Source of the DNA: an uncultured Phycicoccus sp.
GTDB taxonomy: Bacteria; Actinomycetota; Actinomycetes; Actinomycetales; Dermatophilaceae
Reading direction: 5' to 3'
Assembly (NCBI RefSeq): GCF_947495705.1
Contig: NZ_CANLZR010000002.1
Location: forward strand, 248,001 to 312,000
DNA length: 64,000 nucleotides
Below are positions 41,309-50,076 of this stretch, in pieces. Numbering within the stretch: position 1 is the stretch's first letter; each line of letters starts with the position of its first letter. A program made the position numbers and the translations under genes. The notes beneath the pieces were generated by a model. That model searched no databases. It was not told the DNA's origin and was given only the letters and a program-made list of their open reading frames with translations.

Positions 41309-42808
41309 ATGCCCCTCGGACTCGGTTGGACAGTCAAGGGCGACGGCTCGTCGCTCGCGCCCGGGGAGGTCGTCGCCCCCGACGAGCGTCTCTCGTGGGG
41401 CCGCACCGTCGGTCTCGGCGCCCAGCACGTCGTCGCGATGTTCGGCGCGACGTTCGTGTTCCCGCTCATCATGGGCCTGAACCCCCAGCTCGCGATCATG
41501 ATGAGCGGCATCGCGACCATCGCGTTCCTCCTCATCGTCTCGGGGAAGGTCCCCAGCTACCTCGGCACCTCGGCGTCCTTCGTCGGTGGCGTCGCGGCCA
41601 TCCGGGCCCAGGGCGGGGACTCCCCGACCGTCACGGGCGCGATCCTCGTCGCGGGTCTCGTCCTCGCGGCGGTCGGCGTCGCCATCCACTTCCTCGGCTC
41701 CTCGGTCCTGCACAAGGTTCTGCCCCCGGTCGTCACGGGCGCGGTCGTCATGCTCATCGGCTTCAACCTCGCACCGGTCGTCGCGGGCATCTACTGGCCG
41801 CAGGACCAGTGGGTCGCCATCCTCACGATGCTGTTCACGATCGTGTGCGCGGTGGCCTTCCGCGGCTTCGTCAGCCGGATCGCGATCTTCCTCGCCCTGA
41901 TCTTCGGGACGGCGCTGTCCTGGTTCTTCGACGCGACGCTGGGCCAGATCAACTCCGTCCTCGGCGGGGCGACCGAGGCCACCGACCACTACCGCTGGGA
42001 CACCTCGGGCATCGGCGACGCGGCGTGGTTCGGCTTCCCGAGCCAGACGATGATCGCCGCGGACGGCCAGGAGGTCGTCGGCTGGCACACCCCCAGCTTC
42101 TCGGTCGCGGCCGTCCTCCTCGTCCTGCCGGCCGTCATCGCCCTGATCGCCGAGAACACCGGTCACGTCAAGGCGGTCGCCGAGATGACCGGGCACGACC
42201 TCGACCCCGTCATGGGCCGGGCCATCGCGGCCGACGGCGTCGGCACCGTCCTCGCCTCCTCGGTCGGCGGCTCCCCGACGACGACGTACGCCGAGAACAT
42301 CGGCGTCATGGCCGCCACCCGGGTCTACTCGACCGCGGCGTACTACGTCGCCGCGGCCGTCGCGGTCGTCTTCGGCCTCTCGCCCAAGTTCGGGGCGCTC
42401 GTGGCCTCGGTCCCCGGCGGCGTCCTCGGGGGCATCACCGTCGTCCTCTACGGGATGATCGGCCTGCTCGGCGCGAAGATCTGGAAGGAGAACGGGGTCG
42501 ACTTCGGCAACCCGATCAACCTCGTGCCCGTCGCCGCCGGCATCATCATCGGCATCGGCAACGTCTCGCTCGACATCAGCGCGGACTTCTCGCTCACCGG
42601 CATCGCCCTCGGCACCATCGTGACGATCGCCGGCTGGCACCTCGCTCGGGCCATCGCTCCCCCCGAGATGCGCGCCGGGGCCGACGGCACCGCGATGGCG
42701 ATCGGCGACCACATGTACGGCGACTCCGACGGCGTCGACGACCTCCGCCAGGAGGGCTACCCCGGCTCGCCCGGCGAGCGCGACCCGGGCCGCGACCGCC
42801 GGCCCTGA
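41309..42808 (+). CDS. NCS2 uracil/xanthine permease
   Basis: The 499-residue transporter carries a nucleobase with protons. GLGAQHVVAMFGATFVFPLI (residues 34-53), LIAENTGHVKAVAEMTGHDL (the conserved Glu region, about 270-290) and GSPTTTYAENIGVMAATRVY (about 315-334) are typical of the UraA/RutG branch; the second Glu of the base-binding site is in YAENIGV. Which base is carried (uracil, thymine, xanthine) cannot be settled. A strong terminator follows. Neighbours are the molybdenum hydroxylase genes, so this looks like the uptake step of the same pathway. ATG 41309 is chosen for GGAAGAGG upstream. Confidence 0.9.
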   Translation: MPLGLGWTVKGDGSSLAPGEVVAPDERLSWGRTVGLGAQHVVAMFGATFVFPLIMGLNPQLAIMMSGIATIAFLLIVSGKVPSYLGTSASFVGGVAAIRAQGGDSPTVTGAILVAGLVLAAVGVAIHFLGSSVLHKVLPPVVTGAVVMLIGFNLAPVVAGIYWPQDQWVAILTMLFTIVCAVAFRGFVSRIAIFLALIFGTALSWFFDATLGQINSVLGGATEATDHYRWDTSGIGDAAWFGFPSQTMIAADGQEVVGWHTPSFSVAAVLLVLPAVIALIAENTGHVKAVAEMTGHDLDPVMGRAIAADGVGTVLASSVGGSPTTTYAENIGVMAATRVYSTAAYYVAAAVAVVFGLSPKFGALVASVPGGVLGGITVVLYGMIGLLGAKIWKENGVDFGNPINLVPVAAGIIIGIGNVSLDISADFSLTGIALGTIVTIAGWHLARAIAPPEMRAGADGTAMAIGDHMYGDSDGVDDLRQEGYPGSPGERDPGRDRRP

Positions 42809-42817
42809 CCCAGCACC

Positions 42818-42861
42818 GTTCGCCCCGCCCGGCGCCATCGTCGGGCGGGGCGAACCGTTTT
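42818..42861 (+). terminator. Permease terminator, classic intrinsic type
   Basis: Perfect 14-base arms GTTCGCCCCGCCCG and CGGGCGGGGCGAAC with a 10-base loop, followed after two bases by TTTT. It is 9 bp beyond the permease stop, so the hydroxylase genes probably have their own promoter in the 50-bp gap that remains. Confidence 0.85.
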
Positions 42862-42910
42862 CGTCACGTTCCCTTCCGCGACCGACCCTTCGAGAGGCAG
42901 GATCGAACAG

Positions 42911-43783
42911 GTGAAGCCCGCTCCGTTCGTCCATCACGCACCGCGGACCGTCGACGAGGCCGTCTCGGTGCTCGGCGAGGTCGGCCACGACGGGAAGGTC
43001 CTCGCGGGCGGGCAGAGCCTCATCCCCGTCCTCAACATGCGGCTGGCCTCGCCCGGCCACCTCGTCGACATCAACGGGGTCGCGGGTCTCGGCGCGGTCG
43101 ACATCACCCCCGAGCACGTCCGCGTCGGGGCGCTCGTCCGGCACGCCGGGCTGGAGCGCCATGGCGGGGCCGCGGCTGCTCTGCCGCTGCTCCGCCAGGC
43201 CGTCCGGAACGTGGCCCATCCCGCGATCCGCACCCGCGGCACGACCGTCGGCTCCATCGCGCACGCCGACCCGGCCGGCGAGATGCCCTCGGTCGCGGTC
43301 CTCACCGGCGCGACCGTCGAGGTGGTCGGCCCCTCGGGGCCGCGCGAGATCCCCGCCGCGGACTTCTTCACCGGGCCGCTCGAGACCACCCTCGCCCCCG
43401 ACGAGCTCGTCGTCGCGGTCCGCTTCGGCCGTCTCCCGGCGGGCACCCGCACATGGTTCACGGAGTCGGCCCGCCGGTCCGGCGACTACGCCCTCGCCGG
43501 GGTCGCCCTCGTCGTGACGCTCGACGGCGACGCGGTGGCCGCGGCCCGCGCGTCGTTCGTGTCGGTGACCCCCGTCCCGGACGTCCTCGACCTCACCGAC
43601 CTCCTCGCCGGGCGCACCGTCGGCGACCTGCCCCTCGACGCGGTCGCCGAGGCCGTGCGGGCCCACGTCGACCCCGAGTCCGACATCCACGCGAGCGCCG
43701 ACTACCGCCGGATGCTCGCGGCCGAGCTGACCCGGCGCGCGCTTGCCGCGTGCACGACCGACCACACGGAGGGTGCCGCATGA
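42911..43783 (+). CDS. Molybdenum hydroxylase FAD subunit (CoxM-like)
   Basis: A 290-residue FAD-binding subunit that passes electrons from the [2Fe-2S] subunit onward. [20 protein letters not shown] (about residues 29-48) is the first flavin motif and [21 protein letters not shown] (about 109-129) the second, which here reads [13 protein letters not shown] instead of TIGGNIA. AGGCAGGA upstream supports the GTG. The stop overlaps the next gene by four bases; the three subunits and the CoxG-like gene are one operon. Confidence 0.92.
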   Translation: MKPAPFVHHAPRTVDEAVSVLGEVGHDGKVLAGGQSLIPVLNMRLASPGHLVDINGVAGLGAVDITPEHVRVGALVRHAGLERHGGAAAALPLLRQAVRNVAHPAIRTRGTTVGSIAHADPAGEMPSVAVLTGATVEVVGPSGPREIPAADFFTGPLETTLAPDELVVAVRFGRLPAGTRTWFTESARRSGDYALAGVALVVTLDGDAVAAARASFVSVTPVPDVLDLTDLLAGRTVGDLPLDAVAEAVRAHVDPESDIHASADYRRMLAAELTRRALAACTTDHTEGAA

Positions 43784-44283
43784 GCGAGCCGGCCACCGAG
43801 CAGATGCTCGACATCACGCTGCGGGTCAACGGCGTGCACCGCACGGCGGCGGCTCCGGCGCGACGGCTGCTGTCGGACTTCCTCCGCCACGACCTCGGGC
43901 TCACCGGCACCCACGTCGGCTGCGAGCACGGGGTCTGCGGCGCGTGCACCGTCCTCGTCGACGGCGAGCCCGCCCGGGCCTGCCTGATGTTCGCGGTCAC
44001 CGCCCAGCCGCACGACATCACGACCGTGGAGGGCATCGGCAACGACCCGGATGCGCTGAGCCCGGTCCAGCAGGCCTTCACCCAGTGCCACGCCCTGCAG
44101 TGCGGCTTCTGCACACCGGGGTTCGTCACGACGATCAGCGCGTACCTCGAGGACCATCCCGACCCGACGCCGGAGGAGGCCCGCGAGGCCATCTCGGGCA
44201 ACCTGTGCCGCTGCACCGGCTACCAGAACATCGTCAAGGCCGTCGTCCGGGCCGCCGAGATCCGGCGGGGTGAGGCGACGTGA
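43780..44283 (+). CDS. Molybdenum hydroxylase [2Fe-2S] subunit (CoxS-like)
   Basis: The 167-residue protein has the plant-type cluster [16 protein letters not shown] (four Cys, about residues 47-62) and the second cluster [10 protein letters not shown] plus [12 protein letters not shown] (about 107-150). These carry electrons from the molybdenum centre to the FAD subunit. All eight cysteines are visible. The ATG and the GTG of the large subunit both overlap neighbouring stops, so the order is medium-small-large as in cox and related operons. Confidence 0.95.
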   Translation: MSEPATEQMLDITLRVNGVHRTAAAPARRLLSDFLRHDLGLTGTHVGCEHGVCGACTVLVDGEPARACLMFAVTAQPHDITTVEGIGNDPDALSPVQQAFTQCHALQCGFCTPGFVTTISAYLEDHPDPTPEEAREAISGNLCRCTGYQNIVKAVVRAAEIRRGEAT

Positions 44284-46685
44284 GCACCCGGCAGTTCGGC
44301 GAGCGGGTGCAGCGCCGCGAGGACCCCCGCCTCCTCACCGGCAACGGCCGCTACGTCGACGACCTCGGCCGGGGCGCCCTGCACGCCGCCTTCGTCCGCA
44401 GCCCGCACGCGCACGCCCGGATCACCGACATCGACATCGCCGACGCGTGGGAGCTCGCGGGGGTCGAGGCGATCTACACGTGGGAGGACCTCGACGGCCG
44501 CGTCGCCGACCCCCTGCCGGTCCTCATCCCGCACCCCGCGATGACGCACGCCCGCACGGGCCACTGCCTCGCGAAGGACGCGGTCAACCACGTCGGCGAG
44601 GCCGTCGTCATGGTCGTCGCCCGCGACCGGTACGTCGCCGAGGACGCCTGCGCCCGCATCACCGTGACCTACGAGAGCCTCCCCGCCGTCGTCGGGGTCG
44701 ACCGCGCCCGGGAGGGCGCCCACCTCGTCCACGACGACGTCCCCGGCAACGTCGCGGCGAACCTGCGCCAGGAGGTGGGCGACGTCGACGCCGCCCTCGC
44801 CGCGGCCCCGAACACCCTGACCCTCGAGCTCGCCATCGAGCGCAGCGCGTGCATGCCGATGGAGGGCAAGGGCGTCTATGCCCGCTGGGACGCCGACGAG
44901 GGGTCCCTGCGCCTGTTCTCCTCGACCCAGACGAGCACGGGGGTCCGCGCCGCCGTCGCCGCCAAGCTCGGGATGCCGCTGGCCAAGGTCGAGGTCGTCA
45001 CCCCCGACGTCGGCGGCGGCTTCGGGGTCAAGATCGTGCACCCCTGGCCCGAGGAGGTGCTCGTCCCGTGGGCGGCCCGGGCCCTGGGCCGGGACGTCAA
45101 GTGGACCGAGGACCGCCGCGAGCACTTCGTGTCCAGCGCCCACGAGCGCGGCCAGCTCCAGGAGGTGACGGTCGGGTTCGACGACGACGGCCGGCTGCTG
45201 GCCCTCGACGTCCGCTTCTGGCACGACAACGGCGCCTACACCCCGTACGGGATCATCGTCCCGATCATCACGGCCACCCAGCTGCTCGGCCCGTACAAGC
45301 CCGGCGCCTACCGGGTCGAGTTCTGGTCGCTCTACACGAACACCGTCATCGTGACGCCGTACCGGGGGGCGGGCCGGCCGCAGGGCTGCTACGCGATGGA
45401 GCGGACGATGGACGCCATCGCGGCCCACCTCGGCCTCGACCGCGCCGAGGTGCGCAGCCGCAACTTCATCCAGCCCGACGAGATGCCCTACGACCAGGGC
45501 CTGATGTTCCAGGACGGCCGGCCGCTCAAGTACGACTCCGGCGACTTCCCCGCCTCGCTCGCCAAGCTCAAGGACCTCGTCGGCTGGGACGACTTCGCCG
45601 CCTACCGCGCCCAGGCCGAGCGCGAGGGCCGGCGGGTCGGGCTGGGCATCGGGTGCTACGTCGAGGGCACCGGCGTCGGCCCGTACGAGGGCGGGCACGT
45701 CCAGGTCGAGACGAGCGGGCGGGTCAACGTCGCCACCGGCCTCACGACCCAGGGGCAGGGCCACCAGACGATCCTCGCCCAGATCGTCGCCGACGAGCTC
45801 GGCGTGCCGATCGAGGACGTGCACGTGACGACCGGCGACACCCGCCGGATGGCGTACGCCGTCGGCACCTTCGCGTCGCGGGGCGCCGTCATGTCGGGCA
45901 ACGCGGTGGCCCTGGCGTCCCGGGTGGTCCGCGCCAAGGCGCTGCGGATCGCCGCCGAGGCGCTCGAGGTGTCGGCGGACGACCTCGAGATCAGTGACGG
46001 CGTCATCTCGGTCAAGGGCGCGCCGGGGACCTCGATCGACCTCAAGACCGTTGCGGTGCTGTCGAACCCGCTCCGGTACGCGTTCGACACCTCGGCCCAG
46101 GCCGCAACGCAGTTCGCCGGCACCTTCGACCCCGACAAGCCGCCCGTCGCCGACGACGACGAGCCCGGCCTCGAGGGCCAGGACTTCTACTCCCCCACCC
46201 AGGCGACCTTCGCCAACGGGATGCACGCCGCGATCGTCGAGACCGACCCGGTGACGGCCGAGATCCGCATCCTGCGCTACTGCGTCGTGCACGACTGCGG
46301 CGTCATGGTCAATCCGCTGATCGTCGAGGGCCAGGTCCACGGCGGCGTCGCCCAGGGAGTGGGCGGCGCGCTCTACGAGCGGATGGTCTACGACGAGGGC
46401 GGGCAGCTGCTCAACGCGTCGTTCATGGACTTCCTCATCCCCTACGCCTCGGAGGTCCCGACGGTCGAGACCGACCACCTCGAGACCCCCTCCCCCCTCA
46501 ACCCGCTCGGCATCAAGGGCGCCGGCGAGGCGGGCACGATCCCGGTGTCGGCGGTCATCGCCTCCGCCATCGAGGACGCCGAGGGCCTGACCATCCGCTC
46601 GATGCCGATCAGCCCCGCCGAGCTGTGGGAGCTGCGGCGGCAGCACTCCCCCGACCCCGTCACCGCCCAGGAAGGCCCGCGATGA
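44280..46685 (+). CDS. Molybdenum hydroxylase large subunit, not a form I CO dehydrogenase
   Basis: The 801-residue molybdopterin subunit carries the catalytic site: [15 protein letters not shown] (molybdopterin contact), [19 protein letters not shown] (active-site loop), [17 protein letters not shown] and the C-terminal [19 protein letters not shown] with the general-base Glu. Form I CO dehydrogenases have a Cys in VAYxCSFR at the loop; here it is TPYRGAGR, so CO oxidation is unlikely and hydroxylation of a purine, pyrimidine or other N-heterocycle is more likely. The permease upstream and the ring-opening amidohydrolase downstream in the window suggest uracil or thymine oxidation to a barbiturate, but this is inference. 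Confidence 0.92.
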   Translation: MSTRQFGERVQRREDPRLLTGNGRYVDDLGRGALHAAFVRSPHAHARITDIDIADAWELAGVEAIYTWEDLDGRVADPLPVLIPHPAMTHARTGHCLAKDAVNHVGEAVVMVVARDRYVAEDACARITVTYESLPAVVGVDRAREGAHLVHDDVPGNVAANLRQEVGDVDAALAAAPNTLTLELAIERSACMPMEGKGVYARWDADEGSLRLFSSTQTSTGVRAAVAAKLGMPLAKVEVVTPDVGGGFGVKIVHPWPEEVLVPWAARALGRDVKWTEDRREHFVSSAHERGQLQEVTVGFDDDGRLLALDVRFWHDNGAYTPYGIIVPIITATQLLGPYKPGAYRVEFWSLYTNTVIVTPYRGAGRPQGCYAMERTMDAIAAHLGLDRAEVRSRNFIQPDEMPYDQGLMFQDGRPLKYDSGDFPASLAKLKDLVGWDDFAAYRAQAEREGRRVGLGIGCYVEGTGVGPYEGGHVQVETSGRVNVATGLTTQGQGHQTILAQIVADELGVPIEDVHVTTGDTRRMAYAVGTFASRGAVMSGNAVALASRVVRAKALRIAAEALEVSADDLEISDGVISVKGAPGTSIDLKTVAVLSNPLRYAFDTSAQAATQFAGTFDPDKPPVADDDEPGLEGQDFYSPTQATFANGMHAAIVETDPVTAEIRILRYCVVHDCGVMVNPLIVEGQVHGGVAQGVGGALYERMVYDEGGQLLNASFMDFLIPYASEVPTVETDHLETPSPLNPLGIKGAGEAGTIPVSAVIASAIEDAEGLTIRSMPISPAELWELRRQHSPDPVTAQEGPR

Positions 46686-47314
46686 AGCTCACCGGCACCT
46701 CGACCCTCGAGGCGACCCCCGCGCAGGTGTGGTCCGCGATCCTCGACCCGGCCATCCTCGCCCGGTGCATCCCCGGGTGTGAGGCGCTGACGACGGTCGG
46801 CGAGGACCGGTACGCGATGACCGTCACCGCCGGGGTCGCCGCGATCAAGGGCACCTACACCGGCGAGGTCGCCCTCACCGACATGGACGAGCCGTCGTCG
46901 CTGACGCTGCGCGCCAGCGGGTCCGGCGCCCCCGGCACCATCGACGCCGACGTCCGGGTCCGGCTCGAGCCGTCCGCCTCCGGCGGCACCGACCTCGCCT
47001 ACGACGCCGACGCGACCGTGGGCGGGACCATCGGCGGGGTGGGCCAGCGGATGCTCGCCGGTGTCACCCGGAAGATGGCGACCCAGTTCTTCACCGCCCT
47101 CGACGACGACATCGCCGGGCGTCGCGTCCCCGTCGCGCCGGTCCCGGGGGTCCCGGTCCCGGCGGGCACTCCCGCCGTCGGCGAGACGTTCACCGGACGA
47201 GCGGCCGCCGCCCCCGCTGCTTCGACGCGCGACCTCGTCGTCGCCGCCCTGGCCGGCGGTCTACTCGCCCTCGCCGGCGTCGCCCTCGGCGCCCGGATCG
47301 CCAGGAGGCGCTGA
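46682..47314 (+). CDS. CoxG-like SRPBCC protein with C-terminal membrane anchor
   Basis: The 210-residue protein has a START/SRPBCC fold ([32 protein letters not shown], about residues 2-33, is the CoxG opening) and, after a Pro-rich linker (VPVAPVPGVPVPAGTP), a C-terminal membrane helix (about 185-206) ending RIARRR. CoxG of mycobacteria has been reported to anchor the CO dehydrogenase to the membrane and link it to quinone. This anchor would attach the hydroxylase here. The ATG overlaps the large-subunit stop by four bases. Confidence 0.9.
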   Translation: MKLTGTSTLEATPAQVWSAILDPAILARCIPGCEALTTVGEDRYAMTVTAGVAAIKGTYTGEVALTDMDEPSSLTLRASGSGAPGTIDADVRVRLEPSASGGTDLAYDADATVGGTIGGVGQRMLAGVTRKMATQFFTALDDDIAGRRVPVAPVPGVPVPAGTPAVGETFTGRAAAAPAASTRDLVVAALAGGLLALAGVALGARIARRR

Positions 47315-48213
47315 TGCGCGCGTTCACCGCCGCCGCCGTGCAGGTGGCCCCCGTTCCCGGCCCGCTGACCGCCGAGTCCGTCACGGCGAACATCACCAGG
47401 TGCGTCGAGATCACCCGGCGCTGCGTCGAGGACACCGCCGCCGAGCTCGTCGTCCTGCCCGAGTCGTGCACCACCGGCTTCACCCCCGGCTGCCCGACCG
47501 AGGAGCTGTGGGAGCTGGTCTCCGAGGTCCCCGGCCCCGTCACCCAGCGGCTGTGCGACGTCGCCGCCGAGCTGGGGGTCCACCTGGTCGCCGGCACCTA
47601 CGAGCGCGGCCCCACCCCCGACATCGTCTACAACAGCTCGGTTCTCATCGACCCCGTGGGCGTCATCCGGGGCATCTACCGCAAGACGCACCCGTTCTGC
47701 TCCGAGGCCGTCGCCGGCGGTGGCTGGGTCACCCCGGGCGACACCGTCACCGTCGTCGACACCGAGCTCGGCCGGATCGGGATGATCGTCTGCTTCGACG
47801 GCGACTACCCCGAGCTCTCTCGCATCCAGGCGGTCCGCGGAGCCGAAGTCATCGCCCGCCCGTCGGCGCTGCTCCGATCGGCCGACATCTGGGAGCTCAC
47901 CTCACGCGCCCGCGCCTACGACAACCACGTGTACGTCGTCGGCGCCAACGCCACCGGCACCGACGCCGCAGGGGTCCACTACTTCGGCAACAGCCACATC
48001 GTCACCCCGCTCGGGCACATCGTCGCCAAGGCCGCATCCCACGAGGGCTGGGTCTCGGCGCGCCTCGACCCGGCCGAGGCCCTCGCGTCGCTGACCCCGG
48101 GGTCGAACATCGGCCAGGGCTTCGACCACCTGCGGGACCGCAACCTCGACCTCATCCGCAACCACCGTGCGGACCTCGAGGCACCGGCCAAGACGACCTT
48201 CCCGCACGGCTGA
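47314..48213 (+). CDS. Nitrilase-superfamily amidase
   Basis: A 299-residue carbon-nitrogen hydrolase. The catalytic triad is visible: Glu in VVLPESCTTGF (about residue 50), Lys in GIYRKTHPFCSEA (about 127) and Cys in GMIVCFDGDYPELSR (about 158). Substrate classes include N-carbamoyl amines, omega-amides and malonamate-like amides; which one cannot be seen. Its ATG shares one base with the stop of the CoxG-like gene, so it is the last gene of the hydroxylase operon and should act on a product of that pathway. Confidence 0.92.
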   Translation: MRAFTAAAVQVAPVPGPLTAESVTANITRCVEITRRCVEDTAAELVVLPESCTTGFTPGCPTEELWELVSEVPGPVTQRLCDVAAELGVHLVAGTYERGPTPDIVYNSSVLIDPVGVIRGIYRKTHPFCSEAVAGGGWVTPGDTVTVVDTELGRIGMIVCFDGDYPELSRIQAVRGAEVIARPSALLRSADIWELTSRARAYDNHVYVVGANATGTDAAGVHYFGNSHIVTPLGHIVAKAASHEGWVSARLDPAEALASLTPGSNIGQGFDHLRDRNLDLIRNHRADLEAPAKTTFPHG

Positions 48214-48224
48214 GCAGGAGCCGG

Positions 48225-49001
48225 CTAGCCCGGGACGGTGCCGCGCACCCAGCGGGCCGTCGACGTCATCTCGATGACGCCGGACCCGAGCCGCCGCTCG
48301 AGCTCGGCCCGCAGCGCCTCCCTGGCGTCCTCGTCGAGCGCCGCGACGTACGCCCCGGCCGGCCCGATACCACCGAGGAGCGGGCTCCAGTAGTCCTCGA
48401 ACGACGAGAAGCGCTGCGGCACGTCGGCCAGGCCTTCCTCCACGTCCGCGAGCCCGGCGTCCCTCAGGAGCGGCCCCAGCCCGCCACCGGCGGCGTGCCG
48501 GTCGAGGCCCTGGTCGACGACCTCCTGGCCCGGTCGCACGGCGGCCACGGCGTCCCAGAACACCCGGAGCATCGTCATCCCGCTCGCGTAGTCCCACACC
48601 GCGGCGCCGACGAGACCGCCGGGCCTGGTGACCCGACGCATCTCCCGCACTGCCGCGAGCGCGTCGGGAACGAAGTTGAGGACGAGCAGCGCCAGCGCCG
48701 CGTCGACCTCGTGCTCACGCAGCGGCAGGTCGAGCGCGTTGCCGACCTGGAAGCGCACGCGGGGGCTGCCGAGGCGCGCCTGCGCAGCGGCGACGAACGG
48801 CGGCGAGGGGTCGACCCCGGTGACCCGCACCGACGGGTGTCGCTCGAGCAGCGCCGCGGCGAGGTTGCCGGTGCCGCTGCCGACGTCGCAGACCGCCGTC
48901 GGGTCCTGCGTCCCCTCGAGCACGGCGTCCAGGAACTGTGGGGCCAGGGCCGCACTCCACCGGCCCATGAACCGGTCGTACCCCCGTGCGTCGTCGAACA
49001 T
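48225..49001 (-). CDS. Class I SAM-dependent methyltransferase
   Basis: The 258-residue enzyme has the motif I sequence VCDVGSGTGNLAAALL (about residues 37-52), GVDPSPPFV, and VGNALDLPLREHEVDAALALLVLNFVPDALAAVREMRRV, matching the methyltransferase-11 family. The substrate is unknown. The start MFDDARGYDRFMGRWS is typical for this branch, so ATG 49001 is preferred. It is convergent with the nitrilase-superfamily gene and 11 bp away, and not obviously part of the catabolic set. Confidence 0.87.
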   Translation of the reverse strand: MFDDARGYDRFMGRWSAALAPQFLDAVLEGTQDPTAVCDVGSGTGNLAAALLERHPSVRVTGVDPSPPFVAAAQARLGSPRVRFQVGNALDLPLREHEVDAALALLVLNFVPDALAAVREMRRVTRPGGLVGAAVWDYASGMTMLRVFWDAVAAVRPGQEVVDQGLDRHAAGGGLGPLLRDAGLADVEEGLADVPQRFSSFEDYWSPLLGGIGPAGAYVAALDEDAREALRAELERRLGSGVIEMTSTARWVRGTVPG

Positions 49002-49123
49002 CGGCCCAGCATGATGGCCGATCGCCGGGCGCGCCATGGCCCGGACGGGCTCCCCGCACGCACGGATCGGGCCCGACCGACAGGAGTCACCACCTCGCGG
49101 GACCATCGGGCCCCCGGAGGGCG

Positions 49124-49129
49124 CATACT
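49124..49129 (+). promoter_or_regulatory. -10 box of the Tudor-like gene (leaderless)
   Basis: CATACT lies 7 nt before ATG 49137; the gap is a G-run, which could also act as a weak ribosome site. Confidence 0.42.
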
Positions 49130-49136
49130 GGGGGGG

Positions 49137-49358
49137 ATGGCACAGCACCCCGCACGCGAACCTCGTTACTCCGCCGGCAGCCCCTTCAAGGCGCGCCCCG
49201 TCCCGGAGATCGAGGATTTCGCGGTCGGCGACCGGGTGACCCACGACAAGTTCGGGCTGGGTCGCGTCATCAAGCAGGGCAGCGGCGCGGTCGTCGTCGA
49301 CTTCGGCGCCGAGCGCGCCCGCATCGCCAGCCCGTTCACCCGGCTCACCAAGCTGTAG
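49137..49358 (+). CDS. Free-standing Tudor-like domain resembling the UvrD/PcrA C-terminus
   Basis: This 73-residue protein is mostly one domain: VGDRVTHDKFGLGRVIKQGSGAVVVDFGAERARIASPFTRLTKL. The VGDxVxHxxFGxGxV ... VDFG pattern is that of the C-terminal Tudor-like domain of UvrD/PcrA helicases and of CarD-like RNA polymerase contacts. A stand-alone copy could bind RNA polymerase or DNA repair proteins. The N-terminal 25 residues are polar. Its role is not known. Confidence 0.78.
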   Translation: MAQHPAREPRYSAGSPFKARPVPEIEDFAVGDRVTHDKFGLGRVIKQGSGAVVVDFGAERARIASPFTRLTKL

Positions 49359-49482
49359 CCGGCGCCGGGGGCCCGGTTCCCGCGACCACGCCCCCGACCC
49401 CGCAGCACCCGATACCCTCACCGGGACGGCGCCCGCGGACCGCGGCGCCACGGTCGTCGCCGGGGACGGGAAGGACGCACGC

Positions 49483-49980
49483 ATGCAGGTCACGATGCTC
49501 GTCATCGGAGGGATCGGGATCCTGCTGCTCCTGGTGTCCTTCGTCCTCGGTGACATCCTCGACGGGGTCCTCGACAGCATCGGCCCCGAGGCCTTCTCGG
49601 GCCTGGCGATCGCCGGCTTCCTCGCCGCCTTCGGGTTCGTCGGCGCGCTCACCCTCGACACCGGCGCCTCCGCGGGCGTGGCGATCATCGCCGGTCTCGT
49701 GGCCGGCGTGGCCGCAGGTGCCGGGGCCGGGTATGCGAGCAGCCGCCTCATGCGCGGCGGCGACGAGTCCACCGTGCGGACCTCCGGGCTCGTCGGCCTC
49801 AGCGGGACCGTCGTCGAGGCCGTCCCGGCCGACGGCTACGGCATGGTCAGCGTCACCGCGGCCGGCCACATCACCCGGCTCAACGCGCGCTGCGAGGAGC
49901 CGCTCCCAGGCGGCACCGCGGTCGTCGTCACCGCCGTCCTCAGCCCCACCTCCGTCATGGTGTCGCGCCGCGGCAGCTGA
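49483..49980 (+). CDS. NfeD-like membrane protein
   Basis: The 165-residue protein has three membrane helices (about residues 4-85) with small residues and a C-terminal OB-fold (about 98-165) with GLVGLSGTVVEAVPADGYGMVSV, the NfeD short form. NfeD proteins pair with flotillins or stomatins in membrane microdomains. The flotillin gene follows 96 bp later and the pair is a standard unit. GGAAGGA is the ribosome site. Confidence 0.9.
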   Translation: MQVTMLVIGGIGILLLLVSFVLGDILDGVLDSIGPEAFSGLAIAGFLAAFGFVGALTLDTGASAGVAIIAGLVAGVAAGAGAGYASSRLMRGGDESTVRTSGLVGLSGTVVEAVPADGYGMVSVTAAGHITRLNARCEEPLPGGTAVVVTAVLSPTSVMVSRRGS

Positions 49981-50076
49981 CGGCCCACACCGGACGGAAC
50001 CGGGGGTCCGTCCGCAGCGTCCATCTCGACACAACCCACCCTGGGTGCCTCGGGCATCCGGAAAGGCCAGGCACCC

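Noticed and set aside
41201-43765. 854-codon minus-strand open frame opposite the permease and the FAD subunit
   Set aside because: Same type of GC-driven antisense frame; low-complexity Arg/Asp/Gly composition.
42911-46685. Aerobic CO dehydrogenase (coxMSL)
   Set aside because: Order and cofactors fit, but the large subunit lacks the VAYxCSFR loop with its Cys; a heterocycle hydroxylase is more likely.
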